Under the pieces are notes generated by a model that saw nothing but the letters and a program-made list of their open reading frames with translations, had not been told where the DNA came from and did not search any database. This document shows positions 41,145 through 50,161 of a DNA stretch of 64,000 nt, piece by piece (the stretch's first letter is position 1; each line of letters begins with the position of its first letter). The translations under genes were made by a program, and so were the position numbers. Source of the DNA: Gynuella sunshinyii YC6258 (lineage in GTDB: Bacteria; Pseudomonadota; Gammaproteobacteria; Pseudomonadales; Natronospirillaceae); assembly GCF_000940805.1 (NCBI RefSeq), contig NZ_CP007142.1, forward strand, positions 4,068,593-4,132,592, written 5' to 3'.

Positions 41145-41621
41145 TTACTTGGCAGGATTTTGAATATGCTGAAGAAATTTCTCTGAGGCCGCCTTACATA
41201 AATCAATGACCGTTTCAAAACCTTCAGATCCACCATAATACGGGTCCGGAATTTCGTCCACTTTGGATTCCGGGTCATAACTCAAAAACAATCTGACTTC
41301 AGCATGACAGTTATCGCCAGCCAAAGTCTGAACGTCCTTCAGGTTCTGCCGATCAGCAACGAGTATGTAATCAAACTCGTCAAAATCACTACTCTGCAAC
41401 TGACGTGCCCGGAGATCAGAAATATCAACTTTTCGCCCTTTCAATGCCCGAACAGCACGCTCATCCGGACCTTCTCCGACGTGATACCCAGCAGTACCTG
41501 CAGAATCAACAACGAATTGATCATCAATACCGCGTTCTTGAATCAACGCTCTGAAAACCCCTTCAGCAATGGGTGACCGACAGATATTTCCCAGACAAAT
41601 GAAAAGTACTCTAGTTACCAT
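41145..41621 (-). CDS. Low-molecular-weight protein tyrosine phosphatase
   Basis: A 158-residue phosphatase. The C-x5-R P-loop is FICLGNICRSPIAE (about residues 7-20) and the general acid Asp is in IPDPYYGG (about 126-131). It lies between kdsB (11-base overlap) and murB, a conserved position in Pseudomonas-type genomes. Its target is unknown; involvement in envelope or capsule regulation is only a family-level possibility. Confidence 0.92.
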   Translation of the reverse strand: MVTRVLFICLGNICRSPIAEGVFRALIQERGIDDQFVVDSAGTAGYHVGEGPDERAVRALKGRKVDISDLRARQLQSSDFDEFDYILVADRQNLKDVQTLAGDNCHAEVRLFLSYDPESKVDEIPDPYYGGSEGFETVIDLCKAASEKFLQHIQNPAK

Positions 41622-42384
41622 GATTTGTTTCCAGTATGTAACGGACTTTGTTTAAGTCTTCCAGGGTATCCACTCCGGGAGCACCTGGCTTTGATGCGAC
41701 TTCGACATGGATATGACGGCCATTTTCCAGAAACCGTAACTGCTCAAGTTTTTCGATATTTTCCAGATTCGACATTGGCCATACTACAAATTCCTTAAGC
41801 GCCGACACTCGATAAGCATAAATACCCAAATGCCTCAATGCCTGGATGTCCTGCGGTAGCGTATCAGGCCTACCTGCAGAAAAATGGTCTCGGTCCCAGG
41901 GTATCGGGGCACGACTGAAATAGAGCGCCCGGTTATTGATATCCGGTATCACTTTGACAATATTTGAGCTGAAAAACTCATTAACGTGATTAATAGGTTC
42001 ACACAGCGTGGCGACAGCACAGTCAGGATGATCAAAGAGGTTTAAGGCAACCTGATTAATATTTTCCGGCGCAATCAAAGGCTCATCGCCTTGTACGTTT
42101 ACAATAATGTCATCCGCCGACATATTCATCCTGACTGCTACCTCATTTAAACGGTCTGTCCCACTAGGGTGATCGCGGGATGTTAACATCACTTCAGCGT
42201 CATAAGCTTTTACAACACTGGCGATTCGTTCATCATCTGTGGCGACAACTATTCGACCGGCCAGGCTTTCACGAGCCCGGTCAATGACATGGCAGATCAT
42301 TGCCTTATCACCAATCATTTCCAACGGTTTCCCCGGAAACCGGCTACTGCCATAACGGGCAGGGATAATAACGGTAAAATTCAT
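41611..42384 (-). CDS. kdsB: CMP-KDO synthetase
   Basis: 3-deoxy-manno-octulosonate cytidylyltransferase, activating KDO for lipid A-core assembly. The 257-residue protein has the nucleotidyltransferase signature IIPARYGSSRFPGKPL (about 5-20), VNVQGDEPLI (about 95-104) and HLGIYAYR. It starts four bases inside the lpxK 3' end. Together with kdsA and kdsC later in the window, most of the KDO pathway is present. Confidence 0.96.
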   Translation of the reverse strand: MNFTVIIPARYGSSRFPGKPLEMIGDKAMICHVIDRARESLAGRIVVATDDERIASVVKAYDAEVMLTSRDHPSGTDRLNEVAVRMNMSADDIIVNVQGDEPLIAPENINQVALNLFDHPDCAVATLCEPINHVNEFFSSNIVKVIPDINNRALYFSRAPIPWDRDHFSAGRPDTLPQDIQALRHLGIYAYRVSALKEFVVWPMSNLENIEKLEQLRFLENGRHIHVEVASKPGAPGVDTLEDLNKVRYILETNHGN

Positions 42385-43382
42385 GCATTATTCTCAGTTC
42401 TGGAAGTCACAATAAGCTGACGCATATCGGTTAGCAGGTGTTGTTCTTGTACACTATCGAGCTTGACTGAAATTCTTACCACCCAAACACGCCTAAGACT
42501 CAGGTTACAGCATTTTACCCAGTCTTTTTCGGTCATTATGATCAAACTATCCCTAAACTTGGCAAAATCCTCAAGTGTGAAATGATGATGATCGGCAAAA
42601 ACATGGCGAATGATACGATATCCCAACTGTTCCAAGGCTTCAAAAAAAGGCTCTGGATGAGCAATCCCCGCCACGGCATGGATAACTTGCTGGCTGTCTG
42701 GTCTGGCCTGGCATCCTGTCACCGACAGCAACTGCGATTCAACTAAACGAAAGGAAGGAAAACAATCCAGTTCCTTGCGCTTGGCAGCTCCCGCCTGCTT
42801 GATATATACCTGATTGACCTGATCCAGACGTCTGATGCTTTCCCGTAGTGGACCAGATGGAATACGATGACCATTTCCCCAGCCACGCTGCGCATCCAGC
42901 AATACAATTTCATAATCTCGGTGCATCTTATAATGCTGAAGACCATCATCACTGAGCACAATATCCAGTTCATGCTGTTGTAGCAGCGCATCGACCGCTT
43001 CATTTCTATTCGGGCTGACACATACCGGGACACCGGTAGCATTGGCAATCAGTTTAGGTTCGTCACCACACTGCTCAACATCAGTTTCGGCGGTAACCAT
43101 CAGGGGATATCGGGCACCACGACCACCATACCCTCGGGAGACAATGCCAACCCGGTATTGATGTTGCGATAGAAGATGGGAGAGATAAATGATAAATGGC
43201 GTTTTTCCAGTTCCACCAACGGTGATATTACCGACTACAACCAGTGGACAACGAAATACGCGGGATTTTAGTTTGTCTTTGTGAGATTTCCGCTGGCTGA
43301 TCAGCTTATATAAGACCTCCAGCGGAAGCAGCAGGAAAGTCAGCCAGGTTAATCGGTTTCGGTACCAATGTTTAACCAGCAT
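42381..43382 (-). CDS. lpxK: Tetraacyldisaccharide 4'-kinase
   Basis: Inner-membrane lipid A kinase of 333 residues. An N-terminal hydrophobic anchor (LTWLTFLLLPLEVLYKL) precedes the P-loop VVGNITVGGTGKTPF (about 48-62); HAVAGIAHPEPFF and FADHHHFTLED follow. It overlaps kdsB by four bases and follows exbD by 23. Confidence 0.95.
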   Translation of the reverse strand: MLVKHWYRNRLTWLTFLLLPLEVLYKLISQRKSHKDKLKSRVFRCPLVVVGNITVGGTGKTPFIIYLSHLLSQHQYRVGIVSRGYGGRGARYPLMVTAETDVEQCGDEPKLIANATGVPVCVSPNRNEAVDALLQQHELDIVLSDDGLQHYKMHRDYEIVLLDAQRGWGNGHRIPSGPLRESIRRLDQVNQVYIKQAGAAKRKELDCFPSFRLVESQLLSVTGCQARPDSQQVIHAVAGIAHPEPFFEALEQLGYRIIRHVFADHHHFTLEDFAKFRDSLIIMTEKDWVKCCNLSLRRVWVVRISVKLDSVQEQHLLTDMRQLIVTSRTENNA

Positions 43383-43405
43383 CTGGCCTCATTCCATTTA
43401 ATAGA

Positions 43406-43831
43406 TCAGTTTTGATCGTTTTTATCTATTTTGGTTGCCATTCGGATTTTCACAAGCCCCAACTGTCCGGCAGCATCCATGGCATAGATGACCGACTGGT
43501 GAGGAGTCTGGGCATCAGCCACAATAATGACCGGAGGGTTGTCCAGCCCTTCCACTTCTTTCCCAAGCGCCTGCTTGATGGTATCGAAGTCCGACTTCAC
43601 CAGAGCATGACCATTGATCATAAAACCACCAGTAGCGTTAATCACAATCTCTACCTGGTTTTTATCAATACTCTGCAACGTGGAACTGGAAGTTGGCAAA
43701 TCAACATCCAGATGGGTCTCTTTTGTAAACGTCGTGCTGACCATAAAGAAGATCAGCAACAGGAACACCACATCAATCAATGGCGTTAAATTGATATCAA
43801 CGCTTTCTGTACGTTGCCGGCGAAAATTCAC
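43406..43831 (-). CDS. exbD: ExbD/TolR-family biopolymer transport protein
   Basis: A 141-residue protein with a short cytoplasmic N-terminus, one membrane helix (LIDVVFLLLIFFMVSTTF, about residues 18-35, with the conserved Asp in LTPLIDVVFLL) and a periplasmic domain. With the ExbB-like partner it forms a proton-driven motor energising TonB-type processes. Overlaps exbB by four bases. ExbD versus TolR is not settled by sequence reading alone; the absence of tolA/tolB nearby favours ExbD. Confidence 0.9.
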   Translation of the reverse strand: MNFRRQRTESVDINLTPLIDVVFLLLIFFMVSTTFTKETHLDVDLPTSSSTLQSIDKNQVEIVINATGGFMINGHALVKSDFDTIKQALGKEVEGLDNPPVIIVADAQTPHQSVIYAMDAAGQLGLVKIRMATKIDKNDQN

Positions 43832-44463
43832 TTCTTCTCACCTTTGCTATTTGCGACAGCCCGATCACCGTGCAACACATCCACCAGCTTAATACATTCC
43901 TGCTCCATGGTGACTAACAATTCATCCACCCGACGCAACAACGCTCGATGAAATATGACCGCAGGAATCGCCACTGAGAGTCCAGCTGCCGTTGTGATCA
44001 GTGCTTTGGAAATACCACCCGCCAGAACTCCTGCATTACCGGTTCCCTGCACCATAATGGCAGAAAAAACTTCGATCATGCCAAATACTGTTCCCAGCAA
44101 TCCCACCAGCGGCGCGATCATAGCAATGGTCCCGAGTGTGGATAAAAACCGCTCCATATCATGTGCCACGTGGCTGGCGGCCTCTTCAATGCTATCTTTC
44201 ATCGCATCTCTGCCCAGCTTGGAGTTCGCCAATCCGGCTGCCAGTATTTGTCCGAGGTAACTGGAGGCTCTGAGCTCCTTAAGACGGTTACCATCCATCT
44301 TATTCTGTTTGATGATTGCCCAGACTTGGGGTAGCTGATCTTTGGGCGAGACTTTACTTTTTCTTAATGCCCAATAACGCTCAACAATTATCGCAAAAGC
44401 GATGACTGAACACAGTAAAATTGGCGCCATCAGAATGCCACCAGATTTGATGATCTCGAACAC
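43828..44463 (-). CDS. exbB: ExbB/TolQ-family proton channel protein
   Basis: A 211-residue three-helix membrane protein: first helix GGILMAPILLCSVIAFAIIVE (about 8-28), then LSTLGTIAMIAPLVGLLGTVFGMIEVF and AGGISKALITTAAGLSVAIPAVIFHR, which are the MotA/TolQ/ExbB signature. It pairs with the downstream exbD-like gene and heads an envelope operon that continues through lpxK. Confidence 0.92.
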   Translation of the reverse strand: MFEIIKSGGILMAPILLCSVIAFAIIVERYWALRKSKVSPKDQLPQVWAIIKQNKMDGNRLKELRASSYLGQILAAGLANSKLGRDAMKDSIEEAASHVAHDMERFLSTLGTIAMIAPLVGLLGTVFGMIEVFSAIMVQGTGNAGVLAGGISKALITTAAGLSVAIPAVIFHRALLRRVDELLVTMEQECIKLVDVLHGDRAVANSKGEKK

Positions 44464-44546
44464 GGGTCTACTCCTCTAAAGCGGCGGTTACTTTAACAGT
44501 GAGGTAAAAAAAATCCAATGCAGAGTTCATAATTTATAACACCTAA

Positions 44547-46871
44547 CTATTTGATTTCATTGATATAGCCCTGCCATGGGAAGAAAGGCTGCTTTAGAGG
44601 CTTATAACTGAGCCGATGATCATTCAAGGTTATCTGCACAGAACTCAGTTCACGGGTTGACAGCCAGGGAATATGCTCAGCTTCAATATTGTCGAGAGTC
44701 TGTTGGTGTGGGTGACCAAAATGATTAAATGCGCCAGCACTGATCAACACCAGCTGTGGTGAAATGGCCTCAAGCCATTGTCGCGATGTTGAGGAACGAC
44801 TGCCATGATGACCTGCAACCAGAACATCGCACCTTAGAGCTTCTCTCTGCAGCCCGACCAACCTGAACTCCACGTCTTTACCTGCATCACCTGGAATTAA
44901 CACACATCCGTCCGGAGTATCTATTTTTACGATACATGAAGCATTGTTGCCAACATATTTAAACTGATCATCAGGATGCAACATAGATATCGTCAGTTGC
45001 TGGCCAACAATAGTCTGACCGCGCCGACAGCCCCGGAATGGAATGGCATCAGGCTCACCGGTCATCCAGTATAGACTCTGCAACGTTTCTGTTGCCATGT
45101 GCAGGCCCGAGGTATGGTCAGAGTCATCATGAGAGAAAACCACTGAAGTAGGCGCCGTCATATCGATACTTTGAAGAAATGGATATACAACCCTGCCGTA
45201 GGCACCTGTCCCCCCAGACACTCCGGGTCCGGTATCGATCAAAACTCCTTCAATCCCTCTCTGCACCCAAATACTCTGTCCCTGCCCCACATCAAGCATG
45301 GTAACTTGCAAATGCTGCGGATAATCGGGTTGACGTTGAAATACAAGCATTCCCACAAGACATACACACAGCAGCAGACCACCACCAGGCAGCTGCTTCG
45401 CGCCAGCCAGCCACACAGCCATTCCGGACATACAAAACAACTGGACAATACTGGGAGTAAAGGAGAAAACACCAACGGCCCCTACTTGCATCACCCATTG
45501 CAAAGCGGTGTAACCCCAACTGAACAAGTGATATAGAAAAACTGGCTCCCATGAAGAAACCAGCAGCATTAAAAAACCAAGCGGCAACAATATGAAACTG
45601 ACCAGTGGGATGGCCACTAAGTTAACCAATACAGAAAAAGGGTTATAGCTATGACTGATGATCATTACCAAGGGGCTAAGTCCTAAAAACACCAACAACT
45701 GAGGCGTACAAAAGCTCATTATTCGAGCATGCCAATGCCCACCCAGAAAATGATTAAACCCCAAACCGCAGAACAATACGGTTACCGCAAGAAAGGAAAG
45801 CCAGGTGCCCGGCTGAAGAATTGCCAGCGGATCTATCGCTGTAACAACGATCCATGCACCTCCCAGAGCCAGTCCCCAGGATTGGGATCGGTTGAAGATA
45901 AAAAATAAGGCTGGAATCACCATCATAATCAATGCTCGCTGGGTAGGCACTGGGAACCCACAAATGCCGGCGTACACAAATGCTGAGCCAAGTGCCAACA
46001 ACAGGCGAAACTTGAGCATAGGAAAGCGAACCACCAGACCGATTCCATTTAGTACCCACCCGGATATCAGGTATATCATGCCAAATATCATGGACAGGTG
46101 CAGTCCAGACACAACCACCAGGTGCTGAGTCTGGCTATTTCGAAATAACACCCGTTGAGCTGGGCTAAACATGACTTTATCGCCGGTCAGTATGGCTAGG
46201 GCAAATGCCCTGACAGGTTCTGCCAGTTCCATAGAGTAGATCCGCTCATGAACCAGTACTCTCAAACGTTCCCATGTGCCAGTAACCGTTGAGATCTGCC
46301 GGGCATCTTTTATAGAGCACTGGCCATCGATATGATTGATAAACGAAACATGCCTATAATCCTGAGCTCCCGGACTCAATGTACTCACAGGTGGCTTTAT
46401 CATGCATGTGACGGCCCAGCGTTGGCCAGGTAGCAATTTGATATCGCTGTCATTCCAGTAAAACACCAGCGTTTTCGAATATTTGAGATTCAGTGTCTTG
46501 CCAGTGACAGACTGATAGTAATCATATTTTCTGGGAAATGCTGTCACCCTGATCTGCAGCTGAATTGACTGGCCCGCCTCAGAAGCAGGAACTCTCTCCC
46601 GCAGACCAGCCTGCACAGCCGTTGAAGATACGAGCACACCTAAAGAAAACGTAAAAAAACAAATGTAGAACGAAGAAGGTAAATATATGTCTTTTTGCTT
46701 AAGAAACTGGGTAGAGATCAATATTCCGCACAGAATAATCTGAAATGATAGCCACCAGTAAAACGAAACAGTAAACAGCCCAAGCAGTATGCCACTGGTC
46801 CAAAAGAGAAGTATGTATAGCATCGGTAGCAATCCTTGCCAGTATATGGATAATTCCGCGACTCCGTTCAC
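44547..46871 (-). CDS. comEC: DNA internalisation channel ComEC/Rec2
   Basis: A 774-residue inner-membrane protein that passes single-stranded DNA into the cytoplasm during transformation. It has an N-terminal membrane/OB region (DUF4131), the multi-helix Competence domain (LVVVSGLHLSMIFG about 250), and a C-terminal metallo-beta-lactamase-like domain (VTMLDVGQGQSIWVQ, FSHDDSDHTSGLH and AGHHGSRSSTS). All three parts are intact, so natural competence is possible. It is near exbB in the same orientation, 83 bases upstream. Confidence 0.93.
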   Translation of the reverse strand: MNGVAELSIYWQGLLPMLYILLFWTSGILLGLFTVSFYWWLSFQIILCGILISTQFLKQKDIYLPSSFYICFFTFSLGVLVSSTAVQAGLRERVPASEAGQSIQLQIRVTAFPRKYDYYQSVTGKTLNLKYSKTLVFYWNDSDIKLLPGQRWAVTCMIKPPVSTLSPGAQDYRHVSFINHIDGQCSIKDARQISTVTGTWERLRVLVHERIYSMELAEPVRAFALAILTGDKVMFSPAQRVLFRNSQTQHLVVVSGLHLSMIFGMIYLISGWVLNGIGLVVRFPMLKFRLLLALGSAFVYAGICGFPVPTQRALIMMVIPALFFIFNRSQSWGLALGGAWIVVTAIDPLAILQPGTWLSFLAVTVLFCGLGFNHFLGGHWHARIMSFCTPQLLVFLGLSPLVMIISHSYNPFSVLVNLVAIPLVSFILLPLGFLMLLVSSWEPVFLYHLFSWGYTALQWVMQVGAVGVFSFTPSIVQLFCMSGMAVWLAGAKQLPGGGLLLCVCLVGMLVFQRQPDYPQHLQVTMLDVGQGQSIWVQRGIEGVLIDTGPGVSGGTGAYGRVVYPFLQSIDMTAPTSVVFSHDDSDHTSGLHMATETLQSLYWMTGEPDAIPFRGCRRGQTIVGQQLTISMLHPDDQFKYVGNNASCIVKIDTPDGCVLIPGDAGKDVEFRLVGLQREALRCDVLVAGHHGSRSSTSRQWLEAISPQLVLISAGAFNHFGHPHQQTLDNIEAEHIPWLSTRELSSVQITLNDHRLSYKPLKQPFFPWQGYINEIK

Positions 46872-46886
46872 TTTCTCAGGTAACGT

Positions 46887-47405
46887 ATGCCCAGGCGAAT
46901 ACTAAAGCGTTGGTTTCCCAATTCAAAGTCCATAAGGGAAAGCAAGTCGTTTAAGTTTCTCGGAAACATGTTACATGAGCCCGGACTATGGCACTTGAAC
47001 AGACGCTCAGTGGCGAAAGCTTTCTTTATTGGTCTGTTCGTATCAATGTTACCGATACCTTCACAGATGATTGTGGCAGGCCTGTTTGCTATCTGGCTGA
47101 ACGCCAATCTACCTATTTCTGTCTCATTGGTATGGATCACCAATCCATTGACCATGGCACCCATCTTTTACTTTAACTACCTGCTAGGAAACTGGATCCT
47201 GCGCTCTCCTGTTAAACTGGAGAAATTTCACCTTTCGGTAGAATGGATGGTGAAGCAAATGGAGGCAATCTGGTGGCCATTACTGACAGGCTCAATAATT
47301 ATCGGGATTATTTCAGGAATATTAGGCGCAGCATTTATAAACGCCTTCTGGCACTGGCATGTCAGAAGGAGTTGGGCAAAGCGCAAGCTACGCCATAAAC
47401 ACTAG
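46887..47405 (+). CDS. DUF2062 membrane protein
   Basis: A 172-residue protein with the DUF2062 pattern: FIGLFVSMLPIPSQMIVAGLFAIWLNANLPISVSL, then WITNPLTMAPIFYFNYLLG, and a last helix with IIGIISGILGAAF. Function unknown. In Pseudomonas-type genomes it lies between lol genes and comEC. Here it runs opposite to both, and its 3' end overlaps that of lolD by four bases. Confidence 0.88.
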   Translation: MPRRILKRWFPNSKSIRESKSFKFLGNMLHEPGLWHLNRRSVAKAFFIGLFVSMLPIPSQMIVAGLFAIWLNANLPISVSLVWITNPLTMAPIFYFNYLLGNWILRSPVKLEKFHLSVEWMVKQMEAIWWPLLTGSIIIGIISGILGAAFINAFWHWHVRRSWAKRKLRHKH

Positions 47406-48094
47406 CCGACTATCTCCAAACGACCATCTTTCAGTCGATACATAATTTGCGTCTTCTGAGCCAATTCACGACTGTGGGTTACGATGATAAAACTGGTTCC
47501 CACCTGCTGATTCAGTTCAAAAATTAACTCACGAATTTGGCCGGCAGTTTCCTCATCCAGGTTTCCGGTAGGCTCATCCATCAGTACCAGTCGAGGACTA
47601 TTGATCAGCGAACGGGCGATAGCCACCCTTTGACGTTCACCACCTGACAGCTCCGATGGTTTGTGGTGATAGCGCTGTCCCAAACCAACCTGCTGCAATA
47701 ATAGCTTTCCTCGCTCATAAGTTTCTTCACTTTGTTTTCCACCAAGCCATGCTGGCAGAATGACATTCTCCAAAGCGGTAAATTCAGGTAACAGATGATG
47801 GAACTGAAACACAAACCCCATGTCACGATTTCTCAACTGGTCTCGCTGGCGCGACCCCATCCGAGTAAGACTATGACCGGCAATGAATATCTCCCCATCC
47901 GAAGACTGATCAAGCCCAGCAAGCAAATTCAGTAGGGTCGTTTTCCCACTGCCGGATGCTCCGACAACCGATACCAATTCTCCCTGACGAATCACCACGC
48001 TTAATCCATTAAGCACCTTCAAACGCTCAGGGCCAACGGAGTATTCTTTACTGAGGTTACGGCACTCCAAAACGACCTGTAATTCGTTACTCAT
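47402..48094 (-). CDS. lolD: Lipoprotein-releasing ABC ATPase LolD
   Basis: A 230-residue ATPase of the complex that extracts outer-membrane lipoproteins from the inner membrane to LolA. Walker A is VGASGSGKTTLLNLL (about 39-53), the signature is LSGGERQRVAIARSL (about 148-162), and Walker B is LVLMDEPTGNLDE. The MacB/LolD-type Q-loop FVFQFHHLLPEF is visible. It overlaps the lolC gene by eight bases. Confidence 0.95.
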   Translation of the reverse strand: MSNELQVVLECRNLSKEYSVGPERLKVLNGLSVVIRQGELVSVVGASGSGKTTLLNLLAGLDQSSDGEIFIAGHSLTRMGSRQRDQLRNRDMGFVFQFHHLLPEFTALENVILPAWLGGKQSEETYERGKLLLQQVGLGQRYHHKPSELSGGERQRVAIARSLINSPRLVLMDEPTGNLDEETAGQIRELIFELNQQVGTSFIIVTHSRELAQKTQIMYRLKDGRLEIVG

Positions 48095-49328
48095 ATCTCA
48101 GTGCCTCCGCCGGCGATACCCTGGCCGCCCGAAATGACGGATAAATGGTCGCTACAAAGCTCAGCAGAAAAGACAAACCTGTGATCCATAAAACATCACT
48201 TAAATGCAATTCGGAAGGAAAGTAACTGATAAAATAGACGGAACCATCAAGCACCTTAACATGGAACAGCTTTTCAATGCCGGCAATGATTTCGGCAATA
48301 GATAACGCTCCGATAATGCCTAGCACTGCGCCAATGGCAACCCCCATCAAGCCAATTGCAGTTCCTTGAACCATGAACACCCCCATGACCTGACGCTGAC
48401 TGGCTCCCATTGTTCGTAAAATTGCGATATCTCCCTGTTTATCCTGAACCAGCATGACAAGCGAACTCACGATATTGAATGCAGCTACTGCCACGATCAT
48501 CACCAACAACAAAGCAATCATACGTTTTTCCATTTGAATGGCCTTGTATAGATTACCCTGAGTTCTGGTCCAATCACTGACCAGATAACGGCCCCCCAAA
48601 GACATCGCTATATTCCAAGTGATCTCACGTGCCTTAAACAAGTCATCTACCTTAAGACGGATACCATCAACTGCATTACCCATTTTAAGCAACTTGGCAG
48701 CGTCGAATACATTAATCAGCGCCAGACTGGAATCCATTTCTGCCCCAACCTTGAAGATGCCGGAAACAGTAAAACGCTTGTAACGTGGCGTTAAACCAGC
48801 AATAGAGACTGAAACCTCAGGCACCATCAGCGTTACTTTATCGCCCACACCAACACCTAAAATCCTGGCCAGAATCTCCCCCAGAACAATGTTGAATTCC
48901 CCTTCTTTCAGATCATCAAGACTACCGTCTATAAAGTGGTTCCCAACAATAGAGACAGAACGGTGGGTCTCAGGTGCAATACCATAAATGAGAATCCCAC
49001 GAGTATTTGATTCGAACGAAAGCAGACCTTGTGTCTCAATATATGGAGAAACACCTTCTACATCTTTGGCTGCGGCGACTTTATCCATCACACTTCGCCA
49101 ATCGGACATACCGCCCGTTTGAGAAATTGTCCCATGGGGCACCATCCCCAGGACACGGGTCTGCATTTCACGATCAAAGCCATTCATTACAGACATAACA
49201 ATAATCAGAACCATAACCCCAAGAACCAAACCGATCATGGAAACAGCAGAAATAAAAGAAATGAAATGATTGCGACGTTTGGCCCGGATATATCGCAGAC
49301 CAATCAATAGCGGAATATTTTTTATCAT
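48087..49328 (-). CDS. lolC: Lipoprotein-releasing transmembrane subunit LolC/LolE
   Basis: A 413-residue four-helix permease: MIKNIPLLIGLRYIRAKRRN and FISAVSMIGLVLGVMVLIIVMSVMNGF at the N-terminus, a large periplasmic domain (about 50-265), then three C-terminal helices (IALLLVMIVAVAAFNIVSSL, GTAIGLMGVAIGAVLG, ITGLSFLLSFVATIYPSF). LolC, LolE and the single-subunit LolF form cannot be separated by eye. No second permease gene adjoins lolD here, which is unusual beside the common lolC-lolD-lolE order. Confidence 0.9.
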   Translation of the reverse strand: MIKNIPLLIGLRYIRAKRRNHFISFISAVSMIGLVLGVMVLIIVMSVMNGFDREMQTRVLGMVPHGTISQTGGMSDWRSVMDKVAAAKDVEGVSPYIETQGLLSFESNTRGILIYGIAPETHRSVSIVGNHFIDGSLDDLKEGEFNIVLGEILARILGVGVGDKVTLMVPEVSVSIAGLTPRYKRFTVSGIFKVGAEMDSSLALINVFDAAKLLKMGNAVDGIRLKVDDLFKAREITWNIAMSLGGRYLVSDWTRTQGNLYKAIQMEKRMIALLLVMIVAVAAFNIVSSLVMLVQDKQGDIAILRTMGASQRQVMGVFMVQGTAIGLMGVAIGAVLGIIGALSIAEIIAGIEKLFHVKVLDGSVYFISYFPSELHLSDVLWITGLSFLLSFVATIYPSFRAARVSPAEALRYE

Positions 49329-49589
49329 GCGTAGCTTTTGTAATAAACGGGTGCCCTATAAGAATCCAAATACCACTATTTTTCAATGAGATACCAGCAT
49401 TTGTTACGATTTATTTAGTGTACCGGTTATTTTCAGGACAGCCTGGATATTCAGCGGCAAGATAAGTCGCGTGAGTCTATCGCTATTACGATTGCGCTCT
49501 ACGGCACTTGTGTCTAGGATCAATCAATTATTCCGGAACAATTATATTTAGGGTAACGGCAGCATGCCGGGCAGACTGAGACAATTCAG

Positions 49590-50129
49590 ATGGAAGAGCG
49601 TAGAGAGTTTTTCAGAATAGATGACATGGCATTTGTATGTGGCCGGCGCTGGAATGAACAGCAGTTGAGTATTCCTGAGTATTTCCCGGAATTTAAGTTC
49701 CTGCAGTTGCATGGAGAGCTTCGGCTACTGGAGCAAGATGCCTTAACAACGTATCAGAAGATCGATGATGAGCATGTCAAACACCTGCTGGACATCCAAA
49801 ATCGAAAAATCGATGTACTCTCCAAGTACCTATTGATCAAAGACCTCGCTCAAACCGGTATCGAACCACAAAAGATAGTTATCAGCGAGGGCGGAATCGG
49901 TTTTCGCGGTGATATGCAATTTGCTGCACAGGAAACCATTGCCGTTGCTATCATATTTACCCCTAGCTATCTTTCACTATTTGCGGAAGCGACGGTTGTC
50001 GCCTGCAATCCGAGCCTTGATGGCGGCTTTTACGTTCACGCGGAATTTTTTAAAATTCCTGAATCTGACAGGCAAAGACTGGCCCGTCATCTACTGGCGG
50101 AACAAGCCAGACAGCGAAACAGTCGTTAA
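49590..50129 (+). CDS. PilZ-domain protein
   Basis: A 179-residue protein with an N-terminal ERREFFRID, matching the RxxxR c-di-GMP-binding element, and a second element VISEGGIGF near residue 98. In canonical PilZ domains the second motif is (D/N)xSxxG; here the first position is Val while Ser and Gly are kept. Binding may therefore be altered. The spacing of ~90 residues between motifs suggests an inserted helical segment (about 30-80). It is divergent from lolC. Confidence 0.8.
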   Translation: MEERREFFRIDDMAFVCGRRWNEQQLSIPEYFPEFKFLQLHGELRLLEQDALTTYQKIDDEHVKHLLDIQNRKIDVLSKYLLIKDLAQTGIEPQKIVISEGGIGFRGDMQFAAQETIAVAIIFTPSYLSLFAEATVVACNPSLDGGFYVHAEFFKIPESDRQRLARHLLAEQARQRNSR

Positions 50130-50161
50130 ATAACTCCACTATATTTTTTTGGATACAATGT

